This document shows, piece by piece, positions 54,594 to 64,000 of a stretch of 64,000 bases of DNA. A program made the position numbers and the translations under genes. Each line of letters begins with the position of its first letter. Positions within the stretch are counted from its first letter, which is position 1. The notes under the pieces were generated by a model. It was not told the DNA's origin. It made no database searches and saw nothing but the letters and a program-made list of their open reading frames with translations. The stretch is taken from assembly GCA_029891385.1 (NCBI GenBank), contig CM057231.1, positions 63,471,103-63,535,102 on the forward strand. Direction: 5' to 3'. The DNA is from Erythroxylum novogranatense. Its lineage: Eukaryota > Streptophyta > Magnoliopsida > Malpighiales > Erythroxylaceae.

Positions 54594-55685
54594 TGTTGGA
54601 CCAATGGTGGTTGACAAATTAATTCCACTTATGTTTTGATAATAATAAAATGTATAAAATTGGTTAAGAAATTGTTTCGTATTTTAGGATTGATATTTAA
54701 TGAAAGAATTGTACAAATCAAGATGGGCAAGTGTTTAATCATTGAAGAATCAAGATGGAAGTTTCTATAAGTGAAAGAGGCTTAAATAATGAAGATTATA
54801 GAAGATTTGAGTGGATATTACCGTTGAAGCTTACATAAGTCGACTAGAACATCATATGTCAACTAATATATGAAGATATGTCAACACAAGTCGACTAACA
54901 GCATACAAGTCGACTTATCGTGGACCACAAGTCGACTTACACATCACAAGTCGACTTATAGAAGAGCGGAGATGCAAGTTTAAGTAAAATGTTGTCACAA
55001 GTCGACTTATACAACTCGACAAGTTGACTTATACAACTCGACAAGTCGACTTATGGGTACAGCACATTAATTCCAATGGTCCAATTAGCCAAAATGGAAG
55101 GAGATTATTAAGGGCGGTCATTTCAATCTAGCAGCTAGAATAAGTCCCAACAACTATATTTCTTCTTATATAAAGGGTGGATGATTGATGAAGAGGTGAC
55201 ACAAGTTTTAGAAGCCAAAATACTCTTATCTTGCTCAAAATTGCTCATCATTGTTCTTACTTTGTTTACATTTGTATTGAGCACTTGTTCTTAGATCTTT
55301 ATCCTATTTCTTTTACAAATTGAGTGACTAGTGGTAGGTCACGTGTGAGGTAGCAGGAGGAAAACAAGTGGTGTTGGTAGGATTTGTGCGGAAGACAAAT
55401 CATTTGTAAAGGTAGCTTGAGTAGAAATCAAGCGGGATTGTAAGAGTTCACACTGAACTACAAAGTGTGTAATAAAGTGGTTTGCAAAATCCTAAGTGGG
55501 AGCTTAGGTAGAGGACGTAGGTCTTAGCACCGAACCTCTATAAAAACAGTGTTTGATCTTCTTCCCTACTCTTTGTATTTAAATTTGTTTAAATTACTAT
55601 TGTGTGAATTAACTTCTGATTTTATTGTAGAAATTCTCAAAAAGATTTAAAGATCTATTCAACCCCCCCTTCTAGATCGCTAACA
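54594..55685 (+). repeat. 3' LTR of SIRE-like element
   Basis: It is homologous to 51051-52172, with a TATATAAA box at 55167-55174. The AAGTCGACTT array here (54907-55052) has three 22-bp tandem units, against four in the 5' LTR. Confidence 0.93.
54907..55052. repeat. AAGTCGACTT palindrome array, 3' LTR
   Basis: Perfect copies at 54907, 54929, 54948, 54999 and 55043, and a one-base variant at 55021. Confidence 0.92.
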
Positions 55686-56107
55686 TTTCTCATTTGTAAT
55701 GCAGCTTTGTGATTAAACTTAGAGAGCTTGTTCTAGGTTATATGATAGTTAGGGTTAATTAAAGAGCTTATTTTAATTAACTATGATCTAAGGAAAAAAA
55801 TAGGATTAACAAAGCTTATTGTTAATTCACAACCAACAGTTCAGAAAAAGGGGTGAGGATGATAATGCAATGATGTTTGTTAAAATGTAAGTAGGCTGAG
55901 ATTAAACCAAAGAGTAAGGTTTTGCTCACAGTTATCACTGTTTTCATTTTTAACTATTTTTGATAAATTGTTTACGTTAGTTTACTTTTATTTTGTTATC
56001 TCAATTGCATCAACCCTATACCCCCTTTTTTTTTTCCTTTGCGTCAATTATTTTCATTACAAAAATCAACAAAACATTTCTTATGGATACGATCCTAACT
56101 CACCACC
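55686..56107 (+). repeat. Athila-like LTR, third segment
   Basis: It continues the segment ended at 51050. It includes a TTTACGTTAGTTTAC stretch and the GGATACGATCCTAACTCACC end region that I recall from Athila-like LTR ends. It is cut at 56108 by the next LTR. No gene. Confidence 0.5.
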
Positions 56108-56825
56108 TGTTGGCCCCCAATTTATTTATTTATTTATTAAGCATGATTTGAATAAATTTTGTGGTATTGCTAGATAAGCCATTTTATTTGAAGTTTAATT
56201 ATTATGCCAAAGCTAGAATTAAATTAGTGTATGATTTAGGGTATAAGATTATGACCTAAAGTAAGTAGTTTTTGGATTAAATGAAAGAAGGGGGTGGAAT
56301 TGGAAGATCAATTAAGTCTAAAGGTTATAAGGCTTATGTTGGAGGGAAAAAGGGACATTTGATGATTATTATAGTATAGAATTAGAGGAAGAAACTTGTT
56401 GGCTTGGTTGAGAAGAGAGAAGTACCGTTAAAGTGAGAAGAAAAGAAGAAGAGGAGAAAATCAAGCTAGGGTTGTGGAGATCTTGAAGAGTTTGAAGAAT
56501 TTGGAGCTTAAACAATTAAGTACAAGCATTCTTCTTTTCTTGATTTGTTGGATTAACCATGTTTAATGATAGTTAGAAGTGAAAAAGAAGTTGAATGGGT
56601 GTAGGGAGTTGTTAATGAATGGTGTATGGAAATGCTTTAATCTTTTTAGGGTTAAGGATCAAAGATAGAACATGATATATTTGTGAATGAATTTAAGTTA
56701 AAATGGAGTAGAGAATGAAGTGAATATGAAGTAGAAATGATGGTTGAGGTTTAAGATGTGTTAGTTGTAGATGTTGGAAGTACAAATCTGGAAAAAAGAA
56801 GTGTTATGCGTATGTTTCTGTCAAA

Positions 56826-56969
56826 GTTCGCCACAGCCAACTCTCCTTGGTTCGCTGTGGCCAACTTGATGGATAAAGTTCACCACGGCCAACCCAGGAA
56901 AACTCACCACTGTGAACTTCGACATTTTGGGAGAATTTTTCCTTTCTAGAAAAGTTCATCGCAGCGAAC
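56826..56969. repeat. Palindrome cluster, LTR D
   Basis: GTTCGCCACAGCCAAC (56826), GGTTCGCTGTGGCCAAC, GTTCACCACGGCCAAC (56878), CTCACCACTGTGAAC and GTTCATCGCAGCGAAC (56954) are variants of the 16-bp unit also seen in LTRs A and B. Confidence 0.75.
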
Positions 56970-58016
56970 TTTCCAATACCGAATATGCTTCGGTATTTTG
57001 ATCATAACTTTTTGTGTGGTTATCCAAATGGAGTGAGTTTTTATTTGGAGTAAATTAGAGAAATAGCAATACAAGTTTTGTGAAGAAATTAAGTTTAAAT
57101 TCAGTCTCTAAGGATATAAATGTTTGGAAGGAAGTTGAGAATAGAATATTGTTTCAATATAAGAGCAGTCCAAAAATGTTTGGAGTATAACATTTGGATT
57201 TCTGAACCAAATTGAATAATTTTGGTGTCTTTGGAAACTTGAGATAATGGGGGACATTTTTCTAGAAGACAGTATTATCAAATATCTTCTTTTACTTGAT
57301 CATAAAGATAATGGAAAATGGACCCGAAAGTATGGATTTTGAAGGGGTTATAGTTCAATTTTAGCATTTTTTATTATTGAAGCCTTATGAATTTCGTTTA
57401 AATGTTGTTTAAATGAGAACTTGGTTTGTTATAGGAAACTAAGCAAGCCCTATCTGAGAACAAGAGGAAAGACAACAGTGAACTTGGATTGTCAAGCAAA
57501 ATTAGGAGGGTAATGTATTTATAGTTATTGTGTAATTAGGCAAATTCTTGCCTATGTGTGTGTATGTCTAAATTGCTTGATCTTTGAATTGTTATGAAGA
57601 TTGATAATGCATGATGAATTGAGATTATGTTATACCTTGAAAGAGGTTATAACATTTTGAATTAAATAAGAAAAAGCATGATAGTATGGACATATGATAA
57701 AATGAATATATGCTTTTGTTTGGGTGAGAGTGGAATGTTGACAAGTGCCTTCTCTTGGCTGTCTGTTTGTGGCATATGAGCTCTGAAATGGACTCATTCT
57801 GTTCATGGTGTAAACTTTGGTTTCACCATTCTGTTTCCATGGAACCCTCGAGCCATTTGGTTGTGCATTGCATCTTTAAATTGTCAAGCATGACATATGT
57901 GCTCGTATGCATAATGATTAAAGCCGATATTATGATTTTTTGAGTTAATTTGAAAATGCTTGAATTGTTAGATATATATATACATATGCTTGAATTTGTT
58001 GCAAATTACTGATGGC

Positions 58017-58049
58017 TATAAATATATTAGCCACTGAGTTGTGTAGCTC
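58017..58049 (+). promoter_or_regulatory. TATA box plus stem-loop, LTR D
   Basis: TATAAAT at 58017-58023, 12-bp spacer, then GAGTT (58036-58040), loop GTGT and AGCTC (58045-58049). Pairing includes one G-T pair. CACCCC-like sequence follows (ACCCCAC). Confidence 0.5.
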
Positions 58050-58570
58050 ACCCCACTTTTCCCTCCTCAGATGCGAAACAAGACAACAGTTGATCCTTAT
58101 AGGACATCAAAAACTCCAAGATAGTTAGAGACTTTTGTATTAAGTTAGTGACTATTTTGGATAGTTTTATAGGCATATCAACATTGAGCATCATTTTGTG
58201 TTTGTATTAAGCTTTGATATGTATGATGTTATGTAAGTAAAGTTTGTTTAAACTCTTTGGTATTGTAATGACATGAAGAATTGAAGTTTTTTTTAATGTG
58301 TGAGCATGGTTAGCTTGTGGTTAGATTTGAATGTATCTGTTTGTTTAAAAATGTTTGTGAAATTTCATATTCTGAGTGTTTCACTGTTGGGACTCGATTT
58401 CGGAACCGAACCCTAACCGGAAAAAACAAAAAATGTAACGAAAACAAAGACTCTTGCTCAAAACATATAACGGAAAACAAAATGGCGGAAGCTAACAAAA
58501 GACAAATTGGATCATAAATCGGGCGGAAGAAGGAAAGAAAATCTAGAATTCCCAATCTGATCAAAATTTG

Positions 58571-58670
58571 GAGACTAGGCATAGGCACGCCTAAGAAATT
58601 CAGAGACTAGGAGTGGGCATGTCTAAGGAATTCAGAGACTAGGTGTGGGCACGCCTAAGGATGGAATCTG
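58571..58670. repeat. 32-bp tandem repeat, three copies
   Basis: GAGACTAGG starts units at 58571, 58603 and 58635. Each contains a GGGCACGCCTAAGG-like core. Confidence 0.88.
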
Positions 58671-59662
58671 GAGTCTGCAGAAATTCTAGAATTTAACTCC
58701 ACTTAAAACACAATCTTCCTTCTAACAGATCTTGAAATCATAAAGCGAGGGCGAAAACTAAAGAACGCAAAAAGTGGAAACCAAAGGAATCGAAAGGTCG
58801 CAAACAAATCAAAAGATGTGAGAATCGAAAGCGAATCGAATCAAGCCCACAAACGGTTCAATCGAATTGAACCAAATTTCTGACATCCGTGAACTCATAC
58901 ATTAGAAAAACTTCACGTTGGAAACAAATTGGCAGAAACGAAAGTGAATTAGAAATCGAAATTATTGGAAGGAACGGATTTAAAAAGCAAAAGCGGATCT
59001 GACATCCGAACACGTGTCTCTTAAGAAACATTAGTATTGGAAACCTTAGACTAAACCGATCTTTATCTAATCCAAACTGGTATAATTTTTTTTTTCCTCC
59101 TTTTTCATTTAATTCACTTCTTTCCTCTTTATTCAATCTATATTTGTACAAGAATTGGGCAGCATAACGACTGTATTTTCCAAATCCCAAAAACCTGTAA
59201 ATGGTTTTAAACTCACTTCTATATACCAAACCAATACACACAATTCATCGGACCTCCTATCTGGAATCCCAGCATAAACAAAAACAATTCTATACCTATA
59301 ACACTTCAATAATTCGTAAACAATGATCAGAATCATCAGACCTCCCGTCCGGAATCCATATTATAATCAATCCCATTCATAAACATAAGCATTTTATACA
59401 AACCCTAATTCACTTTTCTATTCTAAATTCACATCCATATCTTAATTCCAAACACAAATCCGTAAACCATATCCTGGTACAATTCCATATCTCATTACTA
59501 TCATGAATTAAATGCTTACAAAACATTAATGGCATTCCAAGCCAAATACAATACCAAAATCCCAAATACATAAATCTCAAAACAAACGAAATCGAACAAA
59601 AGCCTTGACTTCCTTTCATCCGATCTCCTGCTCGATACCTAGAGATGAGGATGAAAAGGGGT

Positions 59663-59694
59663 GAGCTGGACAGCTCGTGGATAACATGTTTATA
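59663..59694 (-). promoter_or_regulatory. TATA box plus stem-loop, LTR C'
   Basis: On the minus strand TATAAAC (59694-59688), 11-bp spacer, then GAGCT/AGCTC arms at 59676-59672 and 59667-59663 around a 4-base loop. Confidence 0.55.
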
Positions 59695-62600
59695 AATCGA
59701 ACAATAAGCAAAAGCATTTTCAAAACTCATTTTCCATTTATAAACATTTCACAGAGATAATTTATCAAAAGCTTATTATTCAAACTTTTCAACTTTTCAA
59801 ATCAATCATAATCAATTTCCAAAATTTCATGGTTGAAAACTCACTTTCTCATTTCTCAAATTTCTCAAAATTTTCACAATTCATGAACAAATTCAAAACA
59901 TAAATGCATCACATTATAAACAAAAACAAAAACACATAACACATCAGAATGGTTTGGGTCGGTCCAAAACGGAACGTACTGCACATTCCCGCATAGCGAT
60001 CTGTGCGGTAGTGAGCGAGCGTACTACACTTTCCAAGATAGCGGTCCAAAGGTAAAGTGAACTTATAAGTCCGTGTCGAACTCCAATGCCACTAGAGAGC
60101 AGGCGGGAGAAGCCTTAAAAAAAAGACAAGTGCGCACTTGACTCAACTTATGGGACCTAACCAAACCCACATAACACACAAATTCATACCTGGAAATCGG
60201 ATTGCCCGAAGGCACATTTCGAAAGCTTGATTTTTTCATATCATGTCATATCAAACAAATTGCCATTCATAAATTTCCACAATTTCAAACATTCATATAG
60301 CAATTATTTAGTCATTCACAACCAAGGATTCTCAAGCATAAAAGTCAAATGAATGCATAAATTTTCATAATTAACAAATCATTTAAGCATAATGAAATTC
60401 AGAATTTTTTGTCAATTTATCAAAATCATTTGAAACAATAAATCTAACCATTGTAACAATTTTCATAATTTCAGAAATTTTCTTAATTTATCAAAACATT
60501 TTAAAACTTGTAAAAATTTTTCTAAAACATTTGGAAACAAAAAAATTAGTTACTTTCTTTCTTAATTTTCCAAAACATATTTCCACAATTGCAATTTCAC
60601 ATAACCATTTTTCAAGAATTTAAATCCAAAGGATTTTAAACCTCAAAGTCAAAGAATGCATCAAATTTTCATAATTAGCAAATCATTCAAAATAAAGAAA
60701 GTAACAATTGTATCGATTTTATCAAAAACATCCGAAACAAGTGTAGCAATTTTTCCAATCATTCGAAAACAATGAATTTAACAATTTGTAAATCATTCCA
60801 AAATCAATTAATTTCATCATTCGAAAAATATAATTTATAAGCATTTTTTCTTTCTTTATTTTCCAAAATACACAATTAACTTATAATTTGAAATATAAAC
60901 ACGGTACCCACCTCATTTCCATGCTTGAAACTTGTCCAAAGCCTCAATTTCTCCAAAGCTTCTCTTAATTTCCTTAATTCAAGGCATAAACAATAATTAA
61001 TAACCATCCCAAAATTGACCAATTTAAACTATGCTATCTCCAAAATTGAGCGTAGAAATCACAAACCCATACAATATCCAAGCTATCAAAACCAAAAACT
61101 CATTAAAAATCCAAAGCTAAAAAATTTCTCTTACCTCATTTCTTCACCATTTTCGGATTTTCTTGGCTCCTCTTGGAGCTCTCATCTTCTTCCTTCTTTT
61201 CCCTCTTGACTCAATGAAAAATCTTGCTTGAAACCCAAGAAATCCGAAACCCTAGTTATTTCTTTCTTCTCCCTCCCTTCTCCACCGAAAGCACCTCTCC
61301 CTTCTTTCATTTTCTTCTTTCATTTGTTCAAAGTCGTGCTTCTCCTTGGCCTAAAAACAAAAACCACTTCATTCTTTCATTTAATGAAAGCCAAATGACC
61401 ATAAAGCCTTTACTTATTAGCCTACTGACTTAACTCTTTAAGTGATCTTTCAAAATTGCCCATGAATTTTATTTTAATACATGCTTACTTTAGGACATTT
61501 TTCTAACCATAAAAATGAAGGAATTTGCTAAAACGTCCATCTAGAGAAATGTTCCTCATTGTCTTAATTTCCTAACGCCACCAAAATCATTTAATTTGGT
61601 GCACTATGACAAAAATTATACTCCAAACATTTTGGACTATCATTATGCTAAAACAATTTCCAGCGATTTACTTCCATCCAAAAATTGGCACACTTAAATA
61701 CTAAATTGAAACTTGAACATTTGTAGCCCTATTTCTCTAGTTTAATCCAAATCAAGAATCATCTCATTTGGATAACTAGAGAAAACGTTATGGCCAAAAT
61801 ACTTTTAGATTGTTCTAATCCAAGACTACACACTAAACCCGACTTCCATTCAGAAATTGAAAGTCTTAGGGGCTAAATTGAAATTCAATTCCTTCATATT
61901 ACTTCTAGACCCCTGACTCTACTTTATTTTACAACAAGAATTAGATCAATCGGATCTCCACAGATCAAGAATATCTTATAAGACTGAACCATGTTCAGAA
62001 AATTATCTAACTCACTTTGATTAACTCAATCATCCTCAATTTAATCTCAAAAATAATAAATTTCCATGGACAGATGGAGGGATGTATTATAAATCCAACG
62101 CTCTGAAAACCAAATAAATCAAATGTCGGAAGAAAAAGTTTTAAGCAAAAGATTGAGAGAGGGTCGGATTGGGAAGGAAATAACAAAAACAGAAAGAGTC
62201 AAAACGACATATATATAACTGAAATTTCCAAAATTCATAATTCTTCATACAGAACTTCAAATTTGACAAATTTGTTATCAATAGAAAGCTCCAAGGAATC
62301 TTTACAACTTACATGAAGAACTCGAAAATCAATTCCTTCTCTAAAGAGGTCAAAAATCCACTCCAAATTTCTATCCAAAATTATGTCACCCTAAACAGTA
62401 ACTCAACTTTGAAAATTTCTATCTTTCAACTCCAAGGTCCAAACATGTCATATTTTATATCAATGAAAAGATAAGAAAGCAACCTACATCTTTTATGCAG
62501 GACAAAAAAGTCAATTTTTCCTATAAGGAAATCAAATTTTCAATCAAAAGTTCTGTCCACTAATAATCATGCTAAACAGTAACAGAAACTTCTAAAAATC

Positions 62601-63414
62601 ACAACTTCCTATTCCATGGTCCACAAATTCCATAATTTATATCAATGGAAAGATTAAAACATAGTATAAAACTTTCATGAATAACTTCAAAGCAATTTAA
62701 ACCTCTAACTAGGTCAATTTTTTAGTCAAAATTTCTGCTAGATAATTGGTCATCCTATACCACATCCAAACTTCCAAATTTCATATCTTCCAATTCCCAC
62801 ATCCAAAAATAACTTATTATACATAATTGTAAAGCTATAAACTTCCTCTAAAACTTTCATGGAGAGCACTTAACTCAATTCAAAACATATCAGTCCAGAA
62901 GTCGCCTCAAAACACAGCATACGTAATCCTACACTTAAGAGCATTTTCAAAAACAAAGCAAAATAACCTTAACCTTGAAAGATAATAACTTTCAATCCTG
63001 ATATCGAAAAATGTCATTCTTTATGGCGATAAAAAGCTATCAACAGAAGCTACAAGTTTCATGAAGATCATTTTATCAAATTCTGTCTACATCATCCCAG
63101 AAAAATTTACAAAGTTTCAGCCCAAAAAGTTAACTCTTCATCTCCAAAAAGTCAAACTTTCAGAATTCAACAAATTCTCACACTTTGACTCTTTATTTCT
63201 TGATTTTCAACTTCCATTTCAATTAACTCATTCACTTTAGCTTTCATAACTCATACAAATCTAATCAAATCTCAAAGTCATCAAAACCAATCAATCATTT
63301 TTCTCCTCAATTTTCTTAAAACACAATAACATCTATAACACAATACATATACAAAAACACTCATTGCATTTCGTTTAATATTTCTAAATTTCACTTAAAG
63401 ATCGGGGTCCAATA

Positions 63415-63430
63415 GTTCTCCCCCTCTTAA
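63415..63430 (-). promoter_or_regulatory. Polypurine tract of element C'
   Basis: On the minus strand AAGAGGGGGAGAAC precedes the LTR. The same tract precedes LTR A2. Confidence 0.8.
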
Positions 63431-64000
63431 AATAATTTCGTCCCCGAAATTCATACTTAAGTAATCACCAAGTAACCTTTTCTCTCAAATACTTTCTTCT
63501 AAATGACCATAATCAATCACTTTCTTATCTAATTCCTCATCACACATATTTCTCAATTTCTTCACAAATTTTTCACTTCTTATGTCAAATACACCACCAT
63601 CATATCCAGTCACTCTTTCTTAACATATGTCAATGGTCCAATTTTTAATGAACCTTAATATGGACCAATCATCATTCCAAATTAACCTTTTGAACTTCTA
63701 TTCATATATCTCTATCATTCATCTCATTTTTCAAGTATTCCTTATTTTATCTCTCAAATATATGTATATATCCGAAATCAATTCACAAAATTGACGAAGC
63801 CTAATTATCATGAGCTTTTAATCTCATCCATTAACACATTCGGATACGGATACAATTGATCATGACACCTTAATCAAAAACCACATAGGTTCTTCAAATG
63901 ATTCATGACATACATTCACATCATTTCTACATTCTTACTAATGCAATCCTATCCATTTAAACTCTTAACAAACATATGCGGCCATGTAAGATCCTAATAC
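63431..64000 (-). pseudogene. pol: pol C-terminal remnant of element C'
   Basis: The minus strand just inside the polypurine tract reads AATTTCGGGGACGAAATTATT, like the end of element A's pol. Around 63630-63690 the sequence matches, with many changes, the element B region that encodes G-P-Y-E-I and L-A-Y-R-L. No frame stays open, so it is strongly degraded. It continues beyond the window. Confidence 0.6.

Larger units (their letters stand above)
51051..55685 (+). mobile_element. SIRE-like copia element, gag-only (non-autonomous)
   Basis: A 4.6-kb element with LTRs of 1122 and 1092 bp and the exact target duplication TTTCT (51046-51050 and 55686-55690). PBS and polypurine tract are present. 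The 2.4-kb interior holds an intact gag, the first codons of protease and then non-coding sequence with repeated polypurine tracts. Integrase, RT and RNase H are absent. The gag type and the repeated purine tracts fit the SIRE/Maximus group. It would need pol supplied by a full relative. Confidence 0.9.
56108..58384 (+). repeat. Tekay-like LTR D, interrupted by element C'
   Basis: It starts TGTTGGCCCCC and follows the same order of landmarks as LTR A: an A/G-rich AGAAGAGGAG stretch, a GC-rich palindrome cluster (56826-56969), then the TATA box and hairpin (58017-58049) with CACCCC. No polypurine tract precedes it, so it is a 5' LTR or a solo LTR. It is split at 58385 by a minus-strand element, and the rest lies outside the window. 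Frames such as 56758-56949 are not genes. Confidence 0.75.
58385..63414 (-). repeat. 3' LTR of element C' (5.0 kb)
   Basis: TGTTGGGACT at the left and GGGGTCCAATA at the right. It aligns in order with solo LTR C. It carries a 32-bp tandem repeat (58571-58670) that I do not see in solo LTR C, and the TATA/hairpin motif at 59663-59694. It contains no gene. Confidence 0.87.
58385..64000 (-). mobile_element. Tekay family C element C', truncated by window edge
   Basis: A minus-strand chromovirus inserted in LTR D after TTCAC. Visible parts are its whole 3' LTR (58385-63414), a polypurine tract and the last 0.6 kb of a degraded pol. The 5-kb LTR is of the same family as solo LTR C (19393-24686). 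The rest lies to the right of the window. Confidence 0.85.

Overview
This window is repeat-dominated nuclear DNA of a flowering plant, probably a eudicot. The evidence is the transposon content: Ty3/gypsy chromoviruses of the Tekay/Del type with very long LTRs, a Tat-type gypsy element with two RNase H domains and an antisense gene, Ty1/copia elements of Angela-like and SIRE-like type, and a LINE tail. I found no host gene, tRNA, rRNA or CRISPR array. Nearly every coding stretch is a transposon remnant carrying stops or frameshifts. The one long intact frame is a 546-codon gag at 52201-53841.

Layout. 1-830: AT-rich, no gene. 831-10737: a complete but decayed Tat-like gypsy element with target duplication CTATT. 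It holds gag, protease, RT, RNase H, a second RNase H and integrase on the plus strand, then 78-bp tandem repeats, then an antisense gene (9636 down to 7360) with its own TATA box and G-box. 10743-17869: AT-rich DNA with a foldback element, a MITE-like element, an old LTR/PBS remnant and the 3' end of a LINE.

17870-64000 is a nest. An old Athila-like LTR (17870-18289, 50576-51050, 55686-56107) is split three times. The first insertion is Tekay element A (18290-50575, target CCTAT/CCTGT). The second is a gag-only SIRE-like copia element (51051-55685, target TTTCT). The third is a Tekay-like LTR D (from 56108). Element A is itself split by a minus-strand solo LTR C (19393-24686), by the complete minus-strand Tekay element B (25692-35666, target CAAGG), both in its 5' LTR, and by an Angela-like copia element (about 36219-44849) in its coding region, where A has lost gag. 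LTR D is split at 58385 by a minus-strand element C' of the same family as solo LTR C. Its 5-kb 3' LTR and the tail of its pol run off the right edge.

Main signals for follow-up: (1) a TATA-like box followed after 10-12 bp by a short stem-loop whose stem sequence differs in a compensated way between Tekay families; (2) family-specific arrays of short palindromes in LTRs (GTTCGCCGCGGCGAAC-type in Tekay, AAGTCGACTT in the SIRE-like element, GTCTCTCA/TGAGAGAC-type in the Athila-like LTR); (3) the gag-only copia element with an intact frame; (4) the antisense gene of the Tat element with a candidate promoter and intron; (5) a copia element whose two LTRs share their 3' 1.47 kb but not their U3. 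All family assignments come from reading motifs, not from database searches.
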